A stretch of DNA of 64,000 nucleotides, taken from NCBI GenBank assembly GCA_963678055.1, contig OY782679.1, positions 1,612,001-1,676,000 on the forward strand. The letters are read 5' to 3'. The translations under genes and the position numbers were made by a program. Source of the stretch: CAXXOK01 sp963678055. Lineage in GTDB: Bacteria; Bacillota; Clostridia; Christensenellales; Aristaeellaceae. Of the stretch, positions 8,395-21,784 are shown one piece after another. Positions within the stretch are counted from its first letter, which is position 1, and every line of letters starts with the position of its first letter. The notes below the pieces were generated by a model. It was not told where the DNA came from and ran no database searches. It saw only the letters and a list, made by a program, of their open reading frames with translations.

Positions 8395-9850
8395 TTAGTG
8401 GGTCAGGTAGTTATGGCAGGCTGCGGCCGCGATCTGCCCTTCGTTAATAGCGCGTACGACCAGGCTTTGGCCGGAGTGCATATCGCCTGCGACAAACACG
8501 CCTGTTTGGCTTGTTTCAAAGCATTCGGCTTCTACGTTGCTGCGCCCATCCCGCTTAAGCTCCAGCGCGTTAGGCAGGGTGTCCTCCGGGCCAAGATAGC
8601 CCATTGCAAGCAGAATGAGGTCCGCTTTCCATTCCTTTTGGGAACCAGGCACGGGTTTTGGCATCATGCGGCCGGTATCACCTTTCACCCATTCGATGGA
8701 TTCGGTAATTACTTTGTCGATAGAACCATCCGGTTTACGGACGATTTCCTTTGTGCTCAGCAAGTAATTACGCGGATCGCTGCCATATTTGGCAATGGCT
8801 TCTTCCTGGGCATAATCCACTTTCAAAATGCGCGGATATTCAGGCCAGGGGTTGCTTGGGGCGCGTTCTTTGCCGGGCTCTGGCATAATTTCAAACTGAA
8901 CTACCGTTTCACAGCCCTGTCGCAATGCCGTACCAACACAGTCCGTACCTGTATCGCCGCCGCCGATCACGATGACATGCTTGCCCTTGGCATTCATATC
9001 ATCTGGAACCTCCACAGAGGGGTTTAAAAGCTTCTTGGTGGCGAGTGTCAGGTAGTCAACCGCAAACTGAACACCGCTGCCATCGCGGCCTGGCACGCTT
9101 AAATCGCGCGCTTTGGTGCTGCCGCAGCAGAGTACGATTGCGTCAAACTCGTTTTGCAGGTCTTTCACAGGCACAGTAACGCCGATATGTGCGTTCACAG
9201 TAAACGTGATGCCTTCCTCTTCCATGATGGCAGCGCGGCGGTCAATCACCGATTTATCCAGTTTCATGTTGGGAATACCATACATCAGCAGTCCGCCGAT
9301 ATGGTCTTCCCTCTCAAACACCGTCACCTGATGGCCGTACTGATTGAGCACATCAGCCGCAGCCATACCGGCCGGGCCGGACCCAACCACTGCCACACGC
9401 TTGCCGGTGCGCTTTTTCGGAATGCGCGCTTTTAAATGCCCGCTTGCAAACGCGCGCTCTACAATCATCAGTTCATTCTGGCGAATGGTTACCGGTGGCT
9501 GATGAATGCCGCAGGTGCATGCACCTTCGCACGGCGCGGGACATACGCGGCCGGTAAATTCCGGAAAACTGTCGGTACGAAGCAGCCTGTCGGCCGCTGC
9601 ATTCCATTGCTCCCGGTAGATCAAATCGTTCCATTCGGGAATCAGGTTACCCAGCGGGCAGCCGGATACCGCCCCGTTCATCATGGTGCCGCTATGGCAG
9701 AACGGGATGCCGCAATACATGCAGCGCGCGGCCTGTTCCTTTTGCTGCTCTACCGGCAGGGTTAAGTGAATCTCGTTCCAGTCTTTCAGCCGCTCCAGCG
9801 GATCGCGATCCGTGGGCAGGCGGCGTTCGTATTCCAAAAATCCTAACAGC

Positions 9851-9858
<8 letters not shown>
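8395..9858 (-). CDS. gltD: Glutamate synthase (NADPH) small subunit
   Basis: The beta subunit of glutamate synthase takes electrons from NADPH via FAD and passes them to GltB. Starting at ATG 9858 gives 487 residues: MGKLLGFLEYERR, the N-terminal 4Fe-4S region (CMYCGIPFCH; CPLGNLIPEW; CPAPCEGACTCGI), the FAD site (VAVVGSGPAGMAAADVLN) and the NADPH site (VIVIGGGDTGTDCVGTALRQG). The C-terminal GVFVAGDMHSGQSLVVRAI binds FAD. An alternative in-frame start at 9903 lies inside gltB and has no good ribosome site; ATG 9858 has AGGAGGT. It overlaps the gltB stop by 8 nt, suggesting coupling. Confidence 0.97.
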
Positions 9859-14368
<4,510 letters not shown>

Positions 14369-14397
14369 GCAGATTCCTCCGCTTCGAATTGAATAAT

Positions 14398-14437
14398 AAA
14401 AAAGCGCGCAAAATGCGACGTCGTCTTTGAGCGCCTT
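14398..14437 (-). promoter_or_regulatory. Attenuator-like hairpin at the 5' end of the gltBD transcript
   Basis: The minus-strand RNA from the predicted start folds into a stem of AAGGCGC-CAAA with TTTG-GCGCTTT (one mismatch, one G-U) followed by six U residues. It sits about 30 nt before the gltB ribosome site, at the very start of the leader. That looks like an intrinsic terminator meant to be prevented conditionally. The controlling factor is not evident; an ANTAR-type antiterminator, used for nitrogen genes in some Firmicutes, is one hypothesis. Confidence 0.55.
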
Positions 14438-14440
14438 GCC

Positions 14441-14469
14441 ATTATATCATCGCAAAACTTCTAATACAA
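14441..14469 (-). promoter_or_regulatory. Promoter for gltBD
   Basis: Minus-strand TTGTAT (14464-14469), a 17-bp spacer and TATAAT (14441-14446). The predicted start falls at about 14434, right at the base of the attenuator hairpin. Confidence 0.65.
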
Positions 14470-14488
14470 CTCGGATACAGAATAAGTA

Positions 14489-14530
14489 CAGTGTTGTTTA
14501 CACTGATTTTGGCAATAATACAAGTTGTAT
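14489..14530. promoter_or_regulatory. Two palindromes upstream of the gltB promoter (possible operators)
   Basis: CAGTGT-N5-ACACTG at 14489-14505 and the perfect palindrome ATACAA-G-TTGTAT at 14518-14530 lie about 20-60 bp upstream of the gltB -35. The second contains an ATAC/GTAT arrangement reminiscent of LysR-type sites. No regulator gene is adjacent, so the assignment is open. The rest of the interval up to the murC promoter shows nothing else I can identify. Confidence 0.3.
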
Positions 14531-14643
14531 TTTAATGTTATGTTTTTGGTGACTCTTCCCCTGCTATTTCCCGCTAATTTCGCTATATTTCTGTCGATGA
14601 ATGTAAATTCGGCTTACGGGTCGAATAGAAAGCTATCCATTGC

Positions 14644-14671
14644 TTGTCTTTTTACGCCATGTGCGTATAAT
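14644..14671 (+). promoter_or_regulatory. Promoter for murC
   Basis: TTGTCT (14644-14649) and TATAAT (14666-14671) with a 16-bp spacer. Because the promoter lies downstream of the first in-frame ATG (14640), that ATG cannot be the start of murC. Confidence 0.6.
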
Positions 14672-14702
14672 AGGGTCTGAAATCTCAGGAAGGCGTGATT
14701 CT

Positions 14703-16118
14703 TTGCCATTACCGCATATTAAAGACTATTTGCATAAGCATATTCACATGATTGGCATTGGCGGCAGCAGCATGAGCGGGCTGGCACGGATGCTGTTTGA
14801 AAAAGGCTATGCCGTATCCGGCAGCGACAGCCTGGAAACCTACACCACCAAAGGCCTTCGGTCTATGGGGATTCCCGTAGCCATCGGGCACGATAAAAGC
14901 AATGTCCAAAACGCAGAGTTGATCGTGTATACGGTCGCAGTATCCGCCGATAATGCAGAGCGTGTTGAAGCGACGCGGCTGGGTATCCCTTCACTGGAAC
15001 GGGCAGAACTGCTCGGACAGCTGATGGAGGGCTGCCCCACCGCCATTGGCGTGTGCGGTACACACGGCAAGACCACCACCACATCCATGATAGCGCAGGT
15101 TCTCATGGCGGCGGAAGTTGATCCCACCATTCACATTGGCGGATCGCTGAATGTGATCGGCGGCAACGTACGCACCGGGAAAGGCGATATCTTTTTAACG
15201 GAAGCCTGTGAATTCAACCTAAGCTTTATGCAGTTAAAGCCGGATATTGCCGTCATTACCAATATTGATGAAGATCATTTAGATTTTTTCCGCGATATCG
15301 ACCATATTCAGTCCACTTTTAAGGAATTCCTTTCCTTAGTACCCGGCAGCGGCACCGTAATCGGCAACGGGGACGATTCCCGTGTCATCACTGTTTTGCG
15401 AAGCCTATCCTGCAAGACCATGACATACGGCTTGGATGCTGATTCCGATGTGTACGCCTCAAGCCTCACATACAACACTTTGGGCCACGGCTCGTTTGAT
15501 GTTATCTCCCACGGCAAACCGCTGGGCCATGTGTCCTTGCAGGTCGGCGGGGAGTTTAACGTGTACGATGCACTGGCAGCGGCCGCCTGTGCCCTCTCCC
15601 TTGGGCTGGACATGACAACCGTGTGTGATGCACTGTCGCAGTTCCAAGGCGCAAAGCGCCGGTTTGAGTTAACCGGTGAGATTGACGGCGTAAAGCTATA
15701 CCATGATTACGGTCACAACCCCACCGAGATGCAAAATGCCCTATCCATCGCCAAACTTCAACCGCACAATAGATTATGGGCCGTAATGCAGCCCCATACC
15801 TACAGCCGCGTAAAGAAAATGCTGCCGCAGTATTTCACCTGCACACAGGCTGCCGACATCACCCTGGTGACCGATATTTATGCAGCCCGTGAAAAAGACC
15901 CCGGTGATATTTCCACCGCACAAATCATAGACGGCATGAAGCAAAACGGCGTACATGCCGTTCACACGCCTACGTTTGACGATACGGAAACCTATCTGCG
16001 CACCCATTGGCAGCCGGGCGATCTGGTGCTGACCATGGGCTGTGGCAATATCAACCAGCTTAACGAACAGATGAATGAACACGAGCTCCGCAAACAAGGA
16101 GGATCCCAGCATGCGTAA
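14703..16118 (+). CDS. murC: UDP-N-acetylmuramate--L-alanine ligase
   Basis: MurC adds the first amino acid (L-Ala) to UDP-MurNAc in cytoplasmic peptidoglycan synthesis. From TTG 14703 (AGGAAGG with 8-nt spacing) the product is 471 residues. It begins with the Rossmann-like MurNAc site HMIGIGGSSMSGLARM, then the ATP P-loop GVCGTHGKTTTTSM, TNIDEDHLDFF, and the C-terminal Mur ligase domain with DYGHNPTEMQNAL. It is separated from the dcw cluster by three genes and a terminator, and heads its own unit. Its stop overlaps the next gene's ATG by 8 nt. Confidence 0.97.
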   Translation: MPLPHIKDYLHKHIHMIGIGGSSMSGLARMLFEKGYAVSGSDSLETYTTKGLRSMGIPVAIGHDKSNVQNAELIVYTVAVSADNAERVEATRLGIPSLERAELLGQLMEGCPTAIGVCGTHGKTTTTSMIAQVLMAAEVDPTIHIGGSLNVIGGNVRTGKGDIFLTEACEFNLSFMQLKPDIAVITNIDEDHLDFFRDIDHIQSTFKEFLSLVPGSGTVIGNGDDSRVITVLRSLSCKTMTYGLDADSDVYASSLTYNTLGHGSFDVISHGKPLGHVSLQVGGEFNVYDALAAAACALSLGLDMTTVCDALSQFQGAKRRFELTGEIDGVKLYHDYGHNPTEMQNALSIAKLQPHNRLWAVMQPHTYSRVKKMLPQYFTCTQAADITLVTDIYAAREKDPGDISTAQIIDGMKQNGVHAVHTPTFDDTETYLRTHWQPGDLVLTMGCGNINQLNEQMNEHELRKQGGSQHA

Positions 16119-17619
16119 TCGATTCCTTGCCATTCTAATCGCCGCCGTTTTATGCGCAACACCCCTCGCCTCGGCCGCCGCGCTGACCATGACCGGATTT
16201 GACGGCGAAGGCAGCAACCATGTTTGGTCGGACAACAGTTTCTTTAAGCGTATGGAAACCCGCACCGGCCTTACGTTCGACTTTACGCAATATACCGATG
16301 CAGGCCAGTGGCAAGACGCGAAAGACGCGATGTTCTCCTCGGGCGAGCTTCCGGATGTTTTGTTCAAAGCCGCCCTCAGTGTTGAGGAACAAATACGCTA
16401 TGCTGACTCGGGTCAGCTTATTGATCTGCTTCCGCTGCTGCCCGAATACGCCCCGACCCTATGGGCGCAACTAGAAGCCAACCCAGAATGGCTGGCCGCA
16501 ATTACGCTGCCAAACGGCAAAGTGGTCGCGCTGCCGACCATTAGCCCCATGTCGATGCAAAACGCGATTTGGATTAATCAGGAATGGCTAGATACCCTGG
16601 AACTGGACATGCCAACAGATTGGGATTCGCTTATCAGTGTGCTGCAAGCCTTTAAAACAAGCGACCCCAACCAAAATGGCAAAGATGATGAGATTCCGCT
16701 TTCGTTCCTGGGCCCCTGGGATTTGAAGTTCCTGATGCATGCGTTTGGCATCAATGCCAATGACTATAATATTTACGTTGACGAAAATGGCCAGGTTCGC
16801 TTTCTGTCGGAGCATGAAAACTTTTTGGATTTTATCGCTGCGCTTGTCTCTTTGCAAGATTTGGAACTCCTAGATCCGAACGGGTTTGCTACGGCCGATG
16901 CGCTTCGCGCCGAGACCGACGATAAAAAGCCCGTTACCTATGGCATGTTCTTCGGCCCCAACCCTTATACCCTGTTTACAGTTGACCGCGGCGAGCAGTT
17001 TGCCATGCTTCCCCCGCTGGTTTATGACGGCAAGCAAGTGTACCGGGATCTCTTTGGCCCGATTAAAACCGGCAGCTTTGCCATTACCTCCGCTTGTGAA
17101 GATCCTGCCGCTATGCTGGGCTGGGTGGATATTCTCTACTCGCAGGACGGCGCGATTGAAGCCATGGCGGGTCTGGAAGGCGAAGATTATCAATGGAACG
17201 ATGACGGTACATGGGAATACGTTGTGGACCTGGAAGTAAACTCTGCCTTTGTGCTCTATGATTTAAGCGTTTATGATACCGGCAACATGCCCTGGCTGTC
17301 TCCTGTGGATTTCTATGCAGCTTACGATACCCAGGGCATGCGTAAAACCACAGAATCGCTGTTATCTCTGAAAACGCTGGTGAAAAGCCCCTTCCCCTAT
17401 TACTATGTGCTCACACCCGAGCAAAGCGAAACCCTTGCCACCATGCAGTTTGCTTTGGCATCATACATGGATGCAAGCATCGCCCGATTCGTCCTTGGCG
17501 AACTAGATATTCACTCCCAAGATGATGTAGAAGCCTTCTATGCCGGCTTAGACGAACGCGGTCTAAAAGATTTTTTAAATTTCTGGCAGGATATTTACGA
17601 TCAACAAAGAATTCGGTGA
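16111..17619 (+). CDS. Extracellular solute-binding protein (ABC sugar-type), no adjacent permease
   Basis: A 502-residue exported protein. It starts at ATG 16111 behind AAGGAGGATCC and has a signal peptide (MRNRFLAILIAAVLCATPLA) probably cleaved after ASA; there is no good lipobox. It resembles family 1 oligosaccharide/LipO-type binding proteins: DAKDAMFSSGELPDVLFKA and NGKVVALPTISPMSMQNAIWINQEWLDTL split to respect these family motifs; SDPNQNGKDDEIPLSF is a typical calcium-loop-like stretch. No transporter genes are near, and the start overlaps murC. It may act with a distant transporter or as a sensor ligand-binder in wall metabolism. Substrate unknown. Confidence 0.8.
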   Translation: MRNRFLAILIAAVLCATPLASAAALTMTGFDGEGSNHVWSDNSFFKRMETRTGLTFDFTQYTDAGQWQDAKDAMFSSGELPDVLFKAALSVEEQIRYADSGQLIDLLPLLPEYAPTLWAQLEANPEWLAAITLPNGKVVALPTISPMSMQNAIWINQEWLDTLELDMPTDWDSLISVLQAFKTSDPNQNGKDDEIPLSFLGPWDLKFLMHAFGINANDYNIYVDENGQVRFLSEHENFLDFIAALVSLQDLELLDPNGFATADALRAETDDKKPVTYGMFFGPNPYTLFTVDRGEQFAMLPPLVYDGKQVYRDLFGPIKTGSFAITSACEDPAAMLGWVDILYSQDGAIEAMAGLEGEDYQWNDDGTWEYVVDLEVNSAFVLYDLSVYDTGNMPWLSPVDFYAAYDTQGMRKTTESLLSLKTLVKSPFPYYYVLTPEQSETLATMQFALASYMDASIARFVLGELDIHSQDDVEAFYAGLDERGLKDFLNFWQDIYDQQRIR

Positions 17620-17657
17620 GACACTCATTTTAACTTCCACAGGAGGCTGGGCATAGT

Positions 17658-18050
17658 ATGAAAAGATGTCCTCGTTGTGAACTCAACTACATTGCCGATG
17701 ATGATAAGCTGTGCAAGGTTTGCATCCGCGAAATCAAAGGCGGGCAAAAACAGGATGAAATCGAACCTTGTTCCATTTGCAGTGCCGCACCCGCGTTACC
17801 CGGCAAGGATGTTTGCCTGGGCTGTTACAAAGAACTGACCGACCAACAGAAATCCGACCACAAACGTGCCTCGTCCGTTGACGAGGAAATTGAACTGTCC
17901 AGCGCAAGCACGATGGACGAAATCATCCCCAATGTCAAAAATGATCCCGATGACGCCGACTTTGATGAAGACGATGCTGATTTGTCGCTGGAGTCAATTA
18001 TTGAAGATGAAGACATCGACGACGATGAGGATGAAGACGATTATAATTAG
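17658..18050 (+). CDS. Zinc-ribbon protein with acidic C-terminal tail, unknown function
   Basis: A 130-residue protein behind AGGAGG. Residues 1-65 hold four CxxC pairs (CPRC, CKVC, CSIC, CLGC), consistent with two zinc ribbons. Residues about 85-130 are extremely acidic (long Asp/Glu runs from DPDDADFDEDDADLSLES onward). Such a layout suits protein-protein or nucleic-acid-machinery contacts, but I do not recognise a named family. It is co-directional with murC and the phosphoesterase, with gaps of 38 and 30 bp. Confidence 0.75.
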   Translation: MKRCPRCELNYIADDDKLCKVCIREIKGGQKQDEIEPCSICSAAPALPGKDVCLGCYKELTDQQKSDHKRASSVDEEIELSSASTMDEIIPNVKNDPDDADFDEDDADLSLESIIEDEDIDDDEDEDDYN

Positions 18051-18080
18051 TGCCTGACCGCGCAACTAGAAAGGCTTGAC

Positions 18081-18773
18081 ATGGCAATCTTTGCAATTGG
18101 CGACCTGCATCTACCCGGCGGACAAGATAAGCCGATGAATGTGTTTGGGAACCAATGGGATAACCATGCCGAGCGCATTTTTTCAAGCTGGCGCGAGATG
18201 ATTCACCCGGGAGACCTGGTTTTAATCCCCGGTGATATCAGCTGGGCAATGCACTTTGATCAAGCCAAGGCCGATCTGCAAACCATAGCGGACCTTCCCG
18301 GTACCAAGCTCATTTTGCGTGGCAACCACGATTACTGGTGGTCTTCTATCGGCAAAATCCGCGCATGGCTGCCCGAAGGGTTGGTTGCGCTCCAAAACGA
18401 TGCGTTCCAGTGGCAGGACTTTGTCATTTGCGGTACCCGGGGCTGGGTCTTCCCTACCGAACTCAATCCGCTAGAAGAGCAGGATGCAAAGATTTATGAC
18501 CGGGAACTCATCCGGCTGGAGCTTTCACTGCAACAGGCAGCCGCCTATCAGCTGCCTATTGTGGCCATGCTGCACTATCCACCGCTGCTAAAAGACACCG
18601 TATCCACGGCATTTACCCGCCTGCTGGAAACCTATCATGTAGAGACCTGTTGTTTCGGTCACCTGCACGATGTCGGCATTCAAAACGCCTTCCAGGGCAG
18701 GAAGAACGATATCGATTATCATTTGGTATCGTGCGATGCCATCAATTTCACCCCAAAATTGTTATATCCCTAA
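18081..18773 (+). CDS. Calcineurin-like metallophosphoesterase
   Basis: A 230-residue dinuclear-metal phosphoesterase. Motifs in order: GDLHLPGG (metal 1), PGDISWAM, RGNHDYWW, then the His ligands in MLHYPPL and FGHLHDVG. The protein lacks a signal peptide, so it acts in the cytoplasm. The substrate cannot be told from sequence; related Firmicutes proteins are annotated as generic phosphohydrolases. It is last in the murC unit, just ahead of a strong terminator. Confidence 0.88.
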   Translation: MAIFAIGDLHLPGGQDKPMNVFGNQWDNHAERIFSSWREMIHPGDLVLIPGDISWAMHFDQAKADLQTIADLPGTKLILRGNHDYWWSSIGKIRAWLPEGLVALQNDAFQWQDFVICGTRGWVFPTELNPLEEQDAKIYDRELIRLELSLQQAAAYQLPIVAMLHYPPLLKDTVSTAFTRLLETYHVETCCFGHLHDVGIQNAFQGRKNDIDYHLVSCDAINFTPKLLYP

Positions 18774-18796
18774 TATAATCAAATCCCATAACCATG

Positions 18797-18819
18797 GCCG
18801 CCGCAAGGCGGCTTTTTTT
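18797..18819 (+). terminator. Rho-independent terminator after the murC unit
   Basis: Stem GCCGCC/GGCGGC with a GCAA tetraloop followed by seven T residues. It insulates the murC unit from mraZ. Confidence 0.9.
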
Positions 18820-19005
18820 CGTATGTAGTGCTCCGGTGGCATGTCGTTCCCAAAAAAGCACAAAATGCGGGGATTTTCCCTTTCGTGTCACATTGCCCCC
18901 ACAACGCACCACTCCTGTTTTGCAATGCTTGCAAAGTCTTATTTCATAAGCGTTTCAGCGCAACATAAAGTTAATATTTTCAGCCAAAATAGTGCCCAAA
19001 AACTC

Positions 19006-19034
19006 TTGACAAGTGGTAGATTGTGCGAGATAAT
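19006..19034 (+). promoter_or_regulatory. Promoter of the mraZ/dcw cluster
   Basis: Consensus TTGACA (19006-19011), a 17-bp spacer and GATAAT (19029-19034). The interval between the upstream terminator and this promoter (about 18820-19005) holds nothing I recognise. Confidence 0.75.
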
Positions 19035-19069
19035 GGGGATAGATAAAAACATTGTGGTAGATTGTGGGG
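19013..19069 (+). promoter_or_regulatory. Probable MraZ operator: GTGG-type boxes at 10-bp phase, with a 13-bp direct repeat
   Basis: GTGGTAGATTGTG occurs twice, at 19013-19025 and 19054-19066. GTGG-like cores fall at 19013, 19023, 19033, 19054 and 19064, mostly one helical turn apart. MraZ proteins autoregulate by binding short G-rich repeats with about 10-bp periodicity ahead of their own gene. These boxes overlap the promoter and leader. Confidence 0.65.
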
Positions 19070-19085
19070 AAAGGAGCGAGTCTTC

Positions 19086-19577
19086 TTGGACGATCAGAAC
19101 ATCCAGCCGACCAACGTTCCGGCTCCCGAGAATTATGGTTTTTTCGGCTGTCACACCCATTCGATTGATGACAAGGGCCGCATCATCATCCCCAATGCCT
19201 ACCGTGAAGCCCTGGGAGACAGTTTCTGCATTGGCCCGACCCGCTCGTTTGACGGCGTCGCCCTCTACCCCAATGCCGTATACGACCAAATCCTCCACGA
19301 GCTAAACTCACTCAACCAACGTAAGCCGCACGTACAGCAGTACACCATGCAGTTTTACAAGCTTTCCAACCGCGATATGCAAAAGGATAGCCAAGGCCGC
19401 ATTCTTCTCCCGCAGAAAATTCGGCAGCGCTTCCTGGAAGACGCTAAGGAAGTTGAAATCAGCGGTAGCAACAACTTCATCCGCATTATGGACGCCGCCA
19501 TGGCAGCCGAGATCGAAGCAAGCTTCAACCAGAATCTCCCGACGATACTCGAACAGATGGGCAACAACGAACCGTAA
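19086..19577 (+). CDS. mraZ: Transcriptional regulator MraZ
   Basis: DNA-binding protein with two AbrB/SpoVT-like domains that autoregulates the dcw cluster. The paired motifs are SIDDKGRIIIPNAYREALG and DSQGRILLPQKIRQRF. The likely start is TTG 19086 behind AAAGGAG, giving 163 residues. The N-terminus (about 20 residues rich in Asn and Pro before YGFFGCHTHS) is longer than in typical MraZ. rsmH, which normally follows mraZ, is absent here. Confidence 0.93.
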   Translation: MDDQNIQPTNVPAPENYGFFGCHTHSIDDKGRIIIPNAYREALGDSFCIGPTRSFDGVALYPNAVYDQILHELNSLNQRKPHVQQYTMQFYKLSNRDMQKDSQGRILLPQKIRQRFLEDAKEVEISGSNNFIRIMDAAMAAEIEASFNQNLPTILEQMGNNEP

Positions 19578-19597
19578 ACCGGAAAGGAGCTCGCACC

Positions 19598-20170
19598 ATG
19601 TCACAGTTTGTGTTAACACCACCGGTCAGGAACAAGTTTTATACAGGCACGCAGCAAACAGGACGGCTGTATGTGCGTCCCAATGTGTATTTGCCCAACA
19701 GCGAAATCAATACAGAAACTGGTATGGTTTGCGATGCCGTACGCCGTACAGGCCGTACCCAGGCACTGCGCCAGGAAGCACGTCGCTTGGACACCGAATA
19801 TCAAAAGCTGCAGTCCATGCTTAAGGCCCGTGCCGATGAAAAAGGCAGGCGCGTGTCTCTGCGCTCAGCACTGGTGCTGATCTTTGCCGTCGTTATGCTG
19901 TTTTCTGTCATTCTTCTGGTACAGCAGGGCACGGTAATAGCCAAGCAGGAATCACTGCGTATGATGAACCAGCAAGTCAAATCCACGCGGGAAGATATTG
20001 CCGGCATTCAGGCACAGATTGACGAAGTCTCCGACCCTGTTACGGTCTGCTATACTGCTGCCAGAGACCTGGATATGATTCCGGCCGAATCCGCGCAGGC
20101 GATCTACCTGTCAGCGCTTTCCACACGCCCGGCGCAAGACCCCATTGCCATTCGCGCCGGAAACGATTAG
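19598..20170 (+). CDS. ftsL: FtsL/DivIC-like septum formation protein
   Basis: A 190-residue bitopic protein: about 85 basic cytoplasmic residues, one membrane helix (SALVLIFAVVMLFSVILLV), then a short extracytoplasmic coiled coil (KQESLRMMNQQVKSTREDI) and VCYTAARDLDMIPAE, which matches the FtsL/DivIC C-terminal pattern. Such proteins form the FtsQ-FtsL-FtsB complex that activates septal synthesis. Position after mraZ supports FtsL. The long N-terminal cytoplasmic part is unusual. ftsI, which normally follows, is missing. Confidence 0.8.
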   Translation: MSQFVLTPPVRNKFYTGTQQTGRLYVRPNVYLPNSEINTETGMVCDAVRRTGRTQALRQEARRLDTEYQKLQSMLKARADEKGRRVSLRSALVLIFAVVMLFSVILLVQQGTVIAKQESLRMMNQQVKSTREDIAGIQAQIDEVSDPVTVCYTAARDLDMIPAESAQAIYLSALSTRPAQDPIAIRAGND

Positions 20171-20216
20171 CCACGCCCTTCAAACATTTCAATTATGTTT
20201 TTGCCGGGTAAAATCA

Positions 20217-20245
20217 TTGCCAAACCATCGACTATACAGTACAAT
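20217..20245 (+). promoter_or_regulatory. Internal promoter ahead of murE
   Basis: TTGCCA (20217-20222), 17-bp spacer, TACAAT (20240-20245), in the 124-bp gap between ftsL and murE. It would allow murE-mraY-murD-ftsQ expression independent of the MraZ-controlled promoter. Confidence 0.5.
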
Positions 20246-20294
20246 AGTTTAGCAATACCGAGCCTTTTGTTTTTTCGGTTTGGAGGATAGTAAA

Positions 20295-21761
20295 ATGTTG
20301 CTCAAAGACCTTGTACTAAGCGTTCCCGGCACCTTGGAAACCCGCGGGGACCTGAACACCGTAATCGGCGATTTAACCATGAACAGCCGCGATGTGACCC
20401 CAAAAGGACTTTTCTTTTGCATCAGCGGTGCCAAAGTAGACGCCCATGATTTTGCGCCACAAGCTGTGGAAAACGGCTGCGTGGCGCTTGTCGTAAGTCA
20501 TTTTATTGATGCGCTTGATGTACCACAGCTAAAAGTAACCAATGTTCGATCTGCGATGGGGTACATCTCGTCTGCGTTTTTCGGACACCCGTCTCGCAGT
20601 CTGCGATTGATCGGGGTCTCCGGCACCAAGGGCAAAACGACAACCACCTATCTGGTCAAATCCATTATGGAGGCGGCCGGTTTTAAAGTCGGGCTGATCG
20701 GTACCACCGGCAACATGATCGGTGACCAGTACATTAAAAGCACGCTGACCACGCCGGATTCCATCGACCTTCACCGCACCTTCCGCATGATGCTCAACGA
20801 AGGGGTGGAGATTGTCTGCATGGAAGTCAGCGCACATGCAATCGATATGCACCGCATAGACGGTCTGTTTTTCGAGGCCGCCTGCTACACCAACCTCTCG
20901 CAGGATCACCTTGATTACTTCCACACGATGGAGCAGTATTTCCAAGCAAAGAAGAAGTTCTTCACCAGCAATTTTGCGCTCAATGTTTCCCTGAACATTG
21001 ACGATGAAACCAGCCTGCAGGTGCTGGAGGACATGACCGTCCCTTACCTCACCTACGGCATTCGCGCTAACGCTGATCTGTTTGCCCGGGACATCGAGAT
21101 ATCCGAAAATGGGATCAACTTCTCTATACAGCTGCGCAATATTGAAACCTTTGGTGTCAATATGCAGATGACGGGTATGTTTAACGTGTATAATGCGCTG
21201 GCCGCTGCGTCGCTTGCGATGATCTTCGGTGTAGAGGTATCCGCCATTCAGGAAGGACTGCACAACGTGAAGTCCGTTCCCGGCCGAATTGAGCTGCTTG
21301 ATTTGCCCGTACCGTTCAAAGTGATTTTGGATTACTCCCACTCGCCCGACGCTCTGGAAAACATTCTAAGCACGGTGCGTACCTTTACCCAGAACCGCCT
21401 GATTGTACTGTTTGGCTGCGGCGGCGACCGTGACCAGGGTAAGCGCCCCATAATGGGCGAAATCGGCGGTCAGCTGGCGGATTTCTGTATTTTGACCAGC
21501 GATAATCCCCGCACCGAAGATCCCAACCGCATTCTGGAAGCCATTGAAGACGGCATGAAACAGACGGCGGGTAAATATACCATTATCGAGAACCGCCGCG
21601 ATGCCATCCGCTATGCACTGGATATGGCTGAAGACGGCGATATCGTCATCCTGGCAGGTAAGGGACATGAAACCTATCAGGAGATCATGGGTGTAAAACG
21701 CCCGTTTGATGAAAAGGCGGTCGTCAGCGAACTGCTGGAAGAACGGCTGCCCAAACACTGA
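20295..21761 (+). CDS. murE: UDP-N-acetylmuramoyl-L-alanyl-D-glutamate--2,6-diaminopimelate ligase
   Basis: MurE adds the third stem-peptide residue. From ATG 20295 (GGAGG, 8-nt spacing) the product is 488 residues. Features: NSRDVTPKGLFFCISG, P-loop GVSGTKGKTTTTYL, the Lys-bearing EVSAHAIDMHR, and LTSDNPRTEDP near the C-terminus. The DNPR tetrapeptide is the known specificity motif for meso-diaminopimelate, so the organism probably makes mDAP peptidoglycan. Confidence 0.97.
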   Translation: MLLKDLVLSVPGTLETRGDLNTVIGDLTMNSRDVTPKGLFFCISGAKVDAHDFAPQAVENGCVALVVSHFIDALDVPQLKVTNVRSAMGYISSAFFGHPSRSLRLIGVSGTKGKTTTTYLVKSIMEAAGFKVGLIGTTGNMIGDQYIKSTLTTPDSIDLHRTFRMMLNEGVEIVCMEVSAHAIDMHRIDGLFFEAACYTNLSQDHLDYFHTMEQYFQAKKKFFTSNFALNVSLNIDDETSLQVLEDMTVPYLTYGIRANADLFARDIEISENGINFSIQLRNIETFGVNMQMTGMFNVYNALAAASLAMIFGVEVSAIQEGLHNVKSVPGRIELLDLPVPFKVILDYSHSPDALENILSTVRTFTQNRLIVLFGCGGDRDQGKRPIMGEIGGQLADFCILTSDNPRTEDPNRILEAIEDGMKQTAGKYTIIENRRDAIRYALDMAEDGDIVILAGKGHETYQEIMGVKRPFDEKAVVSELLEERLPKH

Positions 21762-21784
21762 CTATAAATGGCTGAGGTGAACCC

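Noticed and set aside
14640..14702. ATG 14640 as the murC start
   Set aside because: The predicted promoter -10 lies downstream of it, and TTG 14703 has a well-spaced ribosome site and the family N-terminus.
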